Positions 55,791 through 64,000 of a DNA stretch of 64,000 bases are shown here, one piece after another. The translations under genes were made by a program, and so were the position numbers. Under the pieces are notes generated by a model. The model ran no database searches, was not told where the DNA came from, and saw nothing but the letters and a program-made list of their open reading frames with translations. Location: contig BFEA01000524.1 of assembly GCA_003427395.1 (NCBI GenBank), forward strand, positions 737,943 through 801,942, given 5' to 3'. Position 1 is the first letter of the stretch. Each line of letters begins with the position of its first letter. This DNA comes from Chara braunii. Its lineage: Eukaryota; Streptophyta; Charophyceae; Charales; Characeae.

Positions 55791-56199
55791 CATCTGTATT
55801 CTTTTTTTTGTTTTGTTTTTTTTTCTAAAACTATACTCCTCTCAATTTTTCCTCACACTACCTACCTACCACTACTACCTGTAGGCATACGGGGAAACCC
55901 GTAGCATACCAGAGCCGTGTTTTTTTTTTACGGCCCCTCGAGCCTGCAGGATACCGACCAGGGGACGGCCGGTAGCACCAGGGATAAAGCGGACCAATCC
56001 CCCGTGCCTTCCCTCAGGCCCCTCCCCCACGAACATAGCAGACTCTGCTTGATGCCGATCGGGGGATCCAGTGGTCTATCTCTTGGGTAGCGGGTGCCAA
56101 GTAAGCCCAGGAAGGTACACGAGGCCAATGGGGATTGAACCCATGACCTCCTGGATGCCACTTGCGAGCCTTACCAACTGAGCTAGTCCATCTGTATTC
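55791..56199 (-). mobile_element. tRNA-derived SINE with 11-bp target-site duplication
   Basis: CATCTGTATTC occurs at 55791-55801 and 56189-56199 and brackets the element. Read on the minus strand from 56188 it begins GACTAGCTCAGTTGGTAAGG (A box TAGCTCAGTTGG), then GGTCATGGGTTCAATCCCCA (B box GGTTCAATCCC). A body of about 300 bp follows with CTTGGCACCCGCTACCC and GGGGGATTGGTCCGC, and the element ends in an A-rich tail directly beside the left duplicate (plus-strand T run from 55802). Total about 387 bp. It is inserted inside the TGTGCAAAATG repeat array and is a second copy of the 40672 family. Confidence 0.92.
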
Positions 56200-56480
56200 G
56201 TCGATACAGGAAACTGCACGACCTACAGAAGTGTGTCGTGGCTCCACTTCTCTCCAAATGTGCAAAATGAGAATGATTCTTCCCTCTAACATGGGAAGAT
56301 GCACAGCCAGTTATTGTTTCATGCCTCTGTGCTGCTTCCACCAACGGCCGACGCTTTGCAGTGCAGGGGCGTCTTCTAGAAGTGGGCCGTGGTTCCACGA
56401 GTTGCCAAATGTGCGAATGAAAATGATTCTTCCCTCAAACATGGCAAGATGCACAACCTTTATTTCCTTCTTTCCTTTTG
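56200..56480. repeat. ~140-bp repeat with TGTGCAAAATGAGAATG word, right half
   Basis: Continues the array of 55490-55790 after the SINE: units around 56240-56305 and 56388-56458, each with CCAAATGTGC(A)AAATGA, GATTCTTCCCTC, AACATGG and AAGATGCACA. They are linked by TGTGCTGCTTCCACCAACGG. Confidence 0.8.
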
Positions 56481-56684
56481 TGTGCTGCAACCAACGGGCA
56501 ACAGGCGACACTTTTCTAAACAGGGCCAGTCAGGTCAATGATGATACCTCAACACTCCTCTCGCTCATCAATTCTTTTTTTTTCTTTTTTTTCTCGCACT
56601 TTTTATTTTTTGGGCACCAAGAGTCGCCGACCTTCCCCAAAATGCGGCCCATCTGGCCAGGGAAACTGAATTTTGGCCGGCTGG

Positions 56685-57345
56685 GGGAGTGGTGGTTTAA
56701 CCACCCTTCTACCTGCCTCCTGGAAATTGCCCTTCCTGTGAGTTCGGGCATGTTCGGGGGGGCGACGACCGTTGCCAACCAGTGGGCCTAGTACCGCAAT
56801 TTCAAAGCCGCAACTTTGGCGATTTTTGGCTCAGAAGAATTCACAAAGAATTTGAGAAAATTCAAAAAAATTAGGGTTGTGATCTTTCCAGGAAAAATAT
56901 CAGAAGAATAAAATAAAATCCTTTTGGCCGTGAAATAATTGCCGAGACCAATTCAGCATATTTCCATTTCTGCCACTCTACCATCCTTTGGCTAAGAGAA
57001 GTATGACAACTTTGGTGATTTTTCTTGTTCAAAAGAACGAGTAAGAAAAATTCCGAAAGTTCAAGGGGCCGTAGATCTCATTGTGATCTTACCAGGACAA
57101 ATTCAGAAAAAAAACAAACAAACCATTTTGCCCATAAAATAATAGCTGCGCCGGATCGGCGCATTTCCATTTTTGCCACTCTGCCATGTGTGGGCTAACT
57201 GAAGAAGTTAGTGATTTTTCTCGATCAGAGGAATGAGTGAAAATTTCTGAAAATTCGGGGGGCCACAGATCTCGTTGTGATCTTTCGAGGACGAACAACG
57301 AAAAAAATGATTGTTGGCTCTTTTTTGGCAGAAAGCTTAAACCAC
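56685..57345. repeat. GGTGGTTTAA family with ~185-bp internal repeat, copy 2
   Basis: Starts GGGGGAGTGGTGGTTTAACC (about 56684) and ends near GCTTAAACCACCAGTACCTC (about 57334), so the motif stands in inverted orientation at the two ends. Between them are three units of about 185 bp with the words TTTGGCGATTTTT, GATCTTTCCAGGAAAAATAT, AAATAATTGCCG, TTTCCATTT(C/T)TGCCACTCT and GGCTAA. The same words are at 19385-19885. Confidence 0.75.
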
Positions 57346-57489
57346 CAGTACCTCGCCTTGCTAAAATTTCTGATGCGGTCGTTAACATGCCGGGTCAGAC
57401 AGGTGTCAGTGAACCAATGGCCGGTAGTGACCAAAAAAAAAATAAAAAAAAATAAAGTGGAAAAAATAATGAAATGGGAACACGGGCGC

Positions 57490-57490
57490 G

Positions 57491-57554
<64 letters not shown>

Positions 57555-57581
57555 NAGTCTGTGCAACTTGCCAACTCCACT

Positions 57582-57637
<56 letters not shown>

Positions 57638-57648
57638 CGCACGTGCGC

Positions 57649-57689
<41 letters not shown>

Positions 57690-57706
57690 AACTTGGCAGC
57701 TCCAGT

Positions 57707-57778
<72 letters not shown>

Positions 57779-57790
57779 CGCACGTGCGCG
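57490..57790. repeat. (GA)n/(CT)n blocks with CGCGCACGTGCGCG palindromes
   Basis: Order: (GA)n (57495-57554, ending in one N), a 30-base spacer containing CAACTTGCCAACTCCACTGC, (CT)n, GCGCACGTGCGC, (GA)n, a spacer with CAACTTGGCAGCTCCAGTGC, (CT)n, then again GCGCACGTGCGC. The middle (CT)n-palindrome-(GA)n is itself a long palindrome of roughly 90 bases, centred on a CACGTG (G box/E box). Confidence 0.9.
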
Positions 57791-57859
57791 CTTGCTCGTA
57801 CGGCTTGCCACCCGCTCCCTGCCGTGGGCAGTTGAAATGTCAAGGGGAATCGATTCATT

Positions 57860-59195
57860 CCTGAGTGGCCCCTCTTGGGTGTATCTTGCTTCACTGTAGA
57901 GTGCTTCTTCTACTCGTGTGCATATGTTTTGTCTACTTTTCTACATGGTTTCTGTCATTCTTGCACTCGTTTGTATCTCGCTTCACTGTAGAGGGCTCCT
58001 TCTACTCGTATGCATGTGTTTTGTCTACTTTTCTTTTTGGTTTCCTCCATTCTCCTACATGGGTGTATCCCTCTTCATCATAATGTGCTTCTACGTGTCA
58101 TATGCATGTGTTTTCTTCAATTTCCTTCATGCTTTCACTCAATCTCCTACATTGGTGTATCTCGCTTCATCATAGTGAACTTCTACTTGTCAGATGCATG
58201 TGTCTTGTCAAATTTCCTTCATGTTTTCAATCATTCTTCTACTTGGGTATATCTAGCTTCATCATAGTGTGCCTCTACAGGTCATGAGAGAGTGTTTTTC
58301 CTTTACACTTTCAATCATTCTTCTACTTGGGTATATCTCGCTTTATCATAGTGTGTCTCTACTAGTCATATGAGAGTGTTTTATCTAGTTTTCTTCGTAC
58401 TTTCAATCATTCTTCAATTTGGGTGTATCGCGATTCATTATAGTGTGCTTCTACTTGTCATGTGCATGTGCTTTGTCGAGTTTCCTTCATACTTTTAATC
58501 ATTCTTCTACTTGGGTATATCTCACTTCATCATAGTGTGTCTATTTCAATCATTCTTTGACTTGCGTGTATCTTGCTTTATCATACTGTGCTTCTACTTG
58601 TCGTGTGCATGAGTTTTATCAAATTTCCTTTATGCTTTCAATCATTCTTCTACTTCGGTTATCTAGCTTCATCATAGCGTGCCTCTACTTGTCATATGCA
58701 TGTGTTTTGTCAAGTTTCCTTCATGCTTTAATCATTCTTATACTTGGGTATATCTTGCTTCATCACAATATGCCCCTACTAGTCATGAGAGAATGTTTTG
58801 TCAAGTTTTTTTTGTGCTTTCAATCATTCTTCTACCTGGGTATATCTCGCTTCATCATAGTGGGCTTCTACTTGTCACGTGCACGAGTTTTGTCAAGTGT
58901 CATTTATGCTTTCAATCATTCTTTTACTTGGGTATATTTCGCTTTATCATAGTGTGCTTTTGCTAGTCATGTGAGAGTGTTTTGTTTTAGTTTCCTTCTT
59001 ACTTTCAATCATTCTTCTACTTGAGTATATCTCGCTTTATCATAGTGTGCCTCTACGAGTTATGTGAGAGTGTTTTGTCGAGTTTCCTTCATGCTTCCAA
59101 TCATTCTTTTACTTGGGTATATCTCACTTCACCATAGTGTGCTTCTACTTGTCATGTTCATGTGTTTTGTCTAGTTTCGTTCATGCTTTCACCCA
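57860..59195. repeat. ~92-bp minisatellite, about 14 units
   Basis: Unit of about 92 bp with TTCAATCATTCTTCTACTTG, GGTATATCTCGCTTCATCAT, AGTGTGC(C/T)TCTAC, TTGTCATATGCATGTGTTTT and GTCAAGTTTCCTTCATGCTT. Offsets of frame starts (57918, 58010, 58102) equal 92. Frames through it are Leu/Phe/Cys-rich and reflect the T/C-rich unit. The array is bounded on the left by the GA/CT block and on the right by a GA run. Confidence 0.88.
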
Positions 59196-59200
59196 TTCTT

Positions 59201-59201
59201 N

Positions 59202-59271
<70 letters not shown>
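59201..59271. repeat. (GA)n microsatellite
   Basis: About 70 bases of GA, preceded by one N at 59202, directly after the 92-bp array. Confidence 0.95.
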
Positions 59272-59275
<4 letters not shown>

Positions 59276-61515
59276 TGGCGATGGCGACCCGCGGAGAGCC
59301 GTACAGCGGGAGGTCCGAAGGAGGCGGTCCTTCGCGCGTCGATGCAAGGTGGTCGGCCGCGAAGGCGGTCGTCCAGTCACCCACCATCCACCGCCCGACC
59401 GCAGACCAGCGACCGGCCGATCTGCCACGCTCCAACCCGTCCTCGGTAGGACTCGGTAGTGTTTCCACAACGCGCCCGCTGTCCAGGAACGATCATGGGC
59501 CTGCCAATGTCTGAGCAGGATCGAAAAAAAAATTACAAAATCGTTTTATTTTTGGGACACTGAATCCATTCCGAGCCTATTGGGACTCCCGATAACTTCG
59601 GGAACTGGCAAAACATCGTAATTTCCCAACACGGAGGTACTAGTGGTTTAAGACAACCCCTAGCCAACGCCAGCGGTGCTGATAAGAGCAGACACCGCTA
59701 ACAGTCCTAGGAAGGCTCCATCTATTGGTGGGGAGCTCCACCTGCTGGAAAGCGGGTCCAGCGTCCCTAGACATTGAAACTGTTTTTTGGAACAGACATG
59801 TGGTGTAATGACAACAAGCTACCCTGCCTTCCTAACCCCCACCCTTTAGTCAAGAAGCGAACCATGCTACAACTCTATAAAAAAATTGAACTAAGCATCT
59901 ACTGATAATGCTACTGGTCATATTGGTACTAATATGGTGATGATGCTACTAGACCTATCCATTTTTGAGGATTGAACTGCCTCTTATGCCAGCTTCCCAG
60001 CCGCCTGGTACAAGTGATGCAACAAGCAGATTCTCCTTCAAGACTGCATTTTAACGCCCCAAAACCCAACAAAATCACACCAATTCCTTCTATCAGCCTA
60101 TTATCCTTCTCCCCCCTCATACCACTGAAGATCCGCTAAAGCCAGCTTAGAAGGAGGGAAGTGGTCAGAAAAAGATACGAGCGTTCTCAGGGAAGCTCCT
60201 GGTTGGATGTCAAACCAGTCTTGAAAGATGATCTGGTAATCACGCTTGAAGGACACCTGATCCCTTTCCCCTCCTGGCCATACCACCTCCTCCAGTTTTT
60301 TCCCTGATGCATCCCCCAGGCAGTCCAAATTCAATTTTTGACTCTCTGCTTAATGTTTTTTTTTTTTTTTTTTTAAGAGCTACCATTCCTGTTTTTGCTT
60401 TTTTCCAGTGAGCTTTGAGTTCTGTTTGTACCAATTGCTGAATTAAATCCGCCATTTCCATGCCTTCAATCTTCACGTCTTCCATTGTGTTAACACACCT
60501 TTGGTACCGCAAAGTCCACAAAAGCACTTTCCTTCCTATATGACAGAAATTTTGTTGAAAATTAGATAATGAAATTAAGAGAGGATTCCAGCCTATGTTG
60601 ACGCTGGCCGCGGCTGGTTTCGGCCTGCGGCCGCCGGCCTAGGCCGGGACCCCCCCAGCCGCGGCCGGTCCGGCCGAGTTTTTTCGGCCTCGGCATCGGC
60701 CGATCTGGGGGGCGGTTTTCAAAGCGGAGAGGGGGTTTGGGGTGGGGGGGTGGGGGGGCACCCCCTCAAAGTGACAGGGCGTCAAAAAAATGAAAAACAG
60801 GGGGGGTCCTGCACATGGCCCTGGAAGGGTGGGCCGCGAAAATTTGTGCGTCCCCCGCGTGCGGGTTCTTCGATGCGGGGTCGCAGGGGAGAGGGTCTGG
60901 AATAGTAGAAAAAAAATAATTTTTTTTTTGACCCCTGCGGGGGCGACCCAACGTGGGTTGGATGAGGGTCTGCTTGGGGCGGCCCGTGCGGCCAGGTCGG
61001 GTCGAAGCTGGACGGGGCTGCAGATGGCAGACCCCAGCCGACTCAGGGCCTCAGGCACTGAAAGGCAGGCGTCGGTTTCATTCGTGAGGGTGATGACAGT
61101 TCGTGACATATTTTGAAACAACACATTCATGACAATCATAAGTTTGACCCTTGTTGGCATACCAAAGTCAAAACGCATTCAAACTCAATCACAGTGTGGC
61201 GATCCATAAACTTCAAACAATGTTAACAGGCAAGTGTGTCATAGTGTGTGTTCACTCATTAGACTGGTGGACATTTTTGTAAGAACACATTCATTAGCAC
61301 ATCATCCCTATGTTGCATCTGAAATTAACAGCTCATTCATAATGGAGGCATCCATGACATGCAGGTGCGTGGCATCGGAGAAACACATAATTTGCAACAA
61401 TCACGACAACAAACCACATACCACTCACCAAACAACAGCGACTCAGATGCAAGACCAATGTTGGTAGAGGAACACGAACAAGAACAAATATATAACAAAG
61501 CATTTCAATGGAAAT
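59272..61515. other. Non-coding stretch, partly GC-rich
   Basis: No gene recognised. 60600-61080 is GC-rich with many GGCCG words (for example GGCCTGCGGCCGCCGGCC). A GGTACTAGTGGTTTAAG word of the GGTGGTTTAA family lies at about 59637. A T run is at about 60356-60375. Confidence 0.4.
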
Positions 61516-61800
61516 GCGTATGTACAAGGCTGAAGCCAAAAACTGGACCCGTCGTCTCTACTGTACAACCGAGTAGCAAAAAAAAACTTGACCCTATGTA
61601 CAAGGATGAAGCAAAAAACTGGACCCGTCGTCTCTACTGTACAACCGAGCAGCAAAAAAAAAAAAAACAAAAAAAAAACCTAATGTCCACATACTGTCGT
61701 CGTCTCCATAGAACAACATCGACATAAATATGCAACAACCCTGCCGACAGAGCGTCCAGGCTGTACAGCCACGCAAAAAACAAAAAAAACTAATGAAAAA
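61516..61800. repeat. 78-bp tandem duplication with A runs
   Basis: ATGTACAAGG(C/A)TGAAG(C)CAAAAA, then CTGGACCCGTCGTCTCTACT and GTACAACCGAG(T/C)AGCAAAA, occurs at about 61519-61580 and 61597-61660. Several A runs follow up to 61810. Confidence 0.8.
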
Positions 61801-61824
61801 AAAAAACAACCATGGACGTCGTCA

Positions 61825-62640
61825 TCACCCTCCAGAGCGCGCGCGGCCTCTCCCGGAGGACGAGCGGCCATGCGGTCCTCCCCGGCGCCCTCCTCTTCCT
61901 CCGGCACTTGTGCCCCGTGCCCGGCTGAGGTATGCCGCCTGTGCTGCAGTGGCTGCCGCGGCCACCTGTGCCCTGTGTCTGCAGGCCGCAGTCTCGATCG
62001 GCTTGGACTCTGTGTCTGCGTCCTCGTCCTCTGCCGCCCGTGCAGCAATCCCCATCTCTCTCTCCCTCTGAATCACGTCCAATGCTGCCTGGCCAGCGGC
62101 GATCCCTGCCGCGAGTCGAGCCTCAACCTCCGAGAGGCCATGCTGTCGTCTCGTCCCGGCACGCATCAACAACCCCTCCTCGCCCGATGTGAACTGCTCT
62201 CCCCGCAGCATGTCCGTGGATGTCCTTACGGCCTCAAGGACCAATGATCTCCTCGTCTCTGCCCGTGACAAACCGAGCATGCGGCCTGCCATCTGCAGGC
62301 TCGGACGTCCGGACCCACCCTCCGCAGCCTGCGTCTGAACTGGCGTACGTCCCGTGAAGACGCCCCTCCCGGCGTCGTAATCCGCTCGCAACCGGTCCCC
62401 GACCCGACGGACAGCTGACCATCTGCCACCCACACCACCTCGGACAGTCGGCGGGGATCCGCCACTGTGCGCAACTCCGGGTGCCGCCGTCCGGTCCACG
62501 GTGTCGACCCTGCCGTCCGGTCCCGGATCTGCTGCTGCACCCACTGCGCCTGAGATACATGCCTGCGCTCCCACGAGATGCGTGCCCAAGCATCCCCGTG
62601 CAACATGCTCTCCAACGCGTCTCGTCGGCCTTTGAGACAC
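61825..62640 (-). CDS. Unidentified Ala/Arg-rich ORF next to the hAT transposase
   Basis: A 271-codon frame that I do not recognise. The first 60 or so residues overlap the preceding transposase frame and look like a shadow. From about residue 80 on (RLRADYDAGRGVFTGR) it has ordinary composition, with an acidic/hydrophobic, probably helical stretch: MLRGEQFTSGEEGLLMRAGT, GLSEVEARLAAGIAAGQAAL, then EDEDADTES. The end is basic and Gly/Arg-rich (GGRGGRRGG). It is GC-rich like the transposase and on the same strand, so it may be the C-terminal tail of the same hAT protein after an internal deletion and frameshift, or a separate transposon gene. No hAT dimerisation motif is visible. Confidence 0.45.
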   Translation of the reverse strand: MSQRPTRRVGEHVARGCLGTHLVGAQACISGAVGAAADPGPDGRVDTVDRTAAPGVAHSGGSPPTVRGGVGGRWSAVRRVGDRLRADYDAGRGVFTGRTPVQTQAAEGGSGRPSLQMAGRMLGLSRAETRRSLVLEAVRTSTDMLRGEQFTSGEEGLLMRAGTRRQHGLSEVEARLAAGIAAGQAALDVIQREREMGIAARAAEDEDADTESKPIETAACRHRAQVAAAATAAQAAYLSRARGTSAGGRGGRRGGPHGRSSSGRGRARSGG

Positions 62641-64000
62641 GTCAACATCAGGAAAACCGATGCGAACCGTGTCTCAACGGGCTCGACGAGCTGAACACGA
62701 GGGCTCACCTTCCTAAACAGGGCGTGACCAGCGCCGTGCGATTTAATAAATCGCACAAGCGCCCGAGCGCGGATGATGGTGTCCATGACCCACCCCACTC
62801 GCGTCCCGATATCTGACAACATCAAGTTGCATGGGTGGAGCAGGGGAGCCAAGTGATCCTCCTAATGTCGGGCTCGGGGTTAGTGGCGAATCTGCGCGCT
62901 GCCGCCGTATAGTTACTGGTGGAGTCAGTGCAGAAGCCGATCACGTCCTTTGCAGGAAAGGACAAGATGATGGCCCGCCACCTATGGTACACGATGTATG
63001 CGGTGTCTCGGACCGACCCGTCGCGTGCGACAGTGGCGTATAGCAGGGCGCCATTGGTGCCCACGACGAGGAAGTTCATGAGCGGCTTGCCGCTGCGCGA
63101 CTTCCTCCCGTCGGAGAGCATGGTGGCACCGCTGTGCCAGAAAGCGGCGCGCACCTCGCTCACCATCGTCGCGACCTTCGCCCTCTGCGAAGGGATACCG
63201 GCGCCCGCTGTGACCCTGAAGGAGGGAAACCGGAACTGGATACTGCGAGGCACTCTCTCCGCCGTCTGCCGCACCTTTTGGAACTCCGGACCACGGAAGG
63301 CATTGAATGGCAACCCCTTCACGTAGATCCACTGCAGCCACGCGTCTGTGAACTCCGCCAACTTCTCCTTGGCGTACATCTCGTCAATCGTGGTCTGCCG
63401 AGCCCTCTTCTCCCTGTCCGTGTTGCGCACCTCGATGGCAGCCTGCCCCACTGTCCTCTTCTCCCTCCTCGCGCGCTCCAACTCAGGTCGCGGCGCCCCA
63501 GGAGCGGGACCCGCTCGACCGACGCCTCTCGACGTCATCACCACCTCCTCCCCTGGCAGGTCAGGCTCTTCGACTCCCTCGTCTGCCTCGTCTGCCACCC
63601 CCCCCTCCTTGACCTCACCCTCGCGGCCCTCCTCCTCATCGAGGGCATCCTGAATCTCGTCCCTCTCTGCGTCGTCCATCCGCTGTCGCTGGCCACCCGC
63701 GGGCGCTCTCGTGTCCCGTATGCCCTCGTCTGCCATCCACCTCTGCACACGCTGAGCAGTGGACGACATGAATGTGTAGTCCGTGCCGTTCCAGAGTTCC
63801 GCATGAATTCTCATCCCCCCAGCCTTGCAGAACTTCGCCTGCGTAAAATGGCGCGCGGCCTTCGACGACCCCCCCTGAAACAGGTGGCCGCATAAGTTGG
63901 AACGCAACTTTCGGTCCCCATGCATCTTCGACTGGTCCCCGACGTACTGCCCCGCGGTGACGAAGTTCCAAACAATGTTCCCTCGCCTCAACTTCGCCAT
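62226..64000 (-). pseudogene. hAT-family transposase (BED-like finger plus DUF659), frameshifted
   Basis: The first frame runs from the window edge (64000) to 62822. It opens with a BED-finger-like segment: C37 in NLCGHLFQGG, H51 and C58. The position where the first Cys of the CX2C pair is normally found is Ser34. A charged linker (about 100-220) is followed by the DUF659/hAT catalytic region, with D297 in MLSDGRKS and D359 in GFCTDSTSNY, ending WLPCSTHA. The homologous protein goes on in another frame from about 62836 (NLMLSDIG, then FIKSHGAGHALFRKV, VETRFASVFLMLTCL, QAQWVQQQIRD). So there is a small indel near 62826-62836. After about 62520 similarity fades, and the third acidic residue and the dimerisation domain are not seen. 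The true start may lie beyond the window. Role in the family: cut-and-paste transposition. This copy is probably inactive. Confidence 0.82.

Noticed and set aside
57277-57899. Ser-Leu and Arg-Glu repeat frames up to 195 codons
   Set aside because: Translations of (CT)n and (GA)n tracts.
57865-58966. Cys/Phe-rich small frames over the 92-bp array as secreted or membrane peptides
   Set aside because: They shift by exactly one repeat unit from copy to copy and have stops in each unit; a by-product of the T/C-rich minisatellite.
61870-62247. Plus-strand frames across the hAT region (also 62481-62816, 63134-63895)
   Set aside because: Shadows of the GC-rich minus-strand transposase and its neighbour.

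Overview
The window looks like nuclear DNA of a streptophyte with a repeat-swollen genome. A charophyte alga such as Chara is my best guess. The guess rests on the Ty3 chromovirus with a chromodomain, the style of the hAT, LINE and gag proteins, tRNA-derived SINEs, long simple repeats, scattered single Ns and one 145-base N gap. This is inference; nothing in the sequence names the species. No bacterial, organellar or viral gene cluster is present.

Only one ordinary host gene is well supported. It is an intronless 311-codon ORF at 43402-44337 (+) that looks like a CHTOP/FOP-type mRNA-export factor. The other protein-coding traces are transposon remains. They are the end of a Ty3/gypsy chromovirus pol with its 3' LTR (1-2754, +), a LINE C-terminal RT zinc-binding domain (17002-17735, -), a retrotransposon gag with one in-frame stop (18226-18960, -), and a frameshifted hAT transposase running off the right edge (62226-64000, -) with an unidentified ORF beyond it (61825-62640, -).

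Layout: 1-2.75 kb chromovirus end; 2.8-8.9 kb microsatellites and paired direct repeats; 8.94-10.31 kb a tandem array of about 20 hairpin units whose stems change in a compensated way; 11.6-12.5 kb two copies of a roughly 400-bp dispersed family that recurs near 27.8 and 36.0 kb; 17-19 kb LINE and gag fragments; 19-33 kb mostly non-coding with several degenerate tandem repeats; 33.35-35.55 kb a nested TA-rich quasi-palindrome built from two inverted copies of one MITE-like element around an 81-bp perfect inverted repeat; 37.8-38.2 kb a full-length foldback element; 40.7-41.3 kb a SINE and a recent 224-bp duplication; 43.4-44.3 kb the CHTOP-like gene; 45-51.6 kb minisatellites, including a 21-bp heptad-coding array; 55-57.3 kb MITE, SINE and short tandem families; 57.5-59.3 kb GA/CT tracts around a 92-bp minisatellite; 61.8-64 kb the hAT transposon.

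The genes do not form a pathway. The interest lies in the repeats: stem-loop arrays with compensatory change, a TA-nested palindromic composite, and a SINE with a clear target-site duplication.
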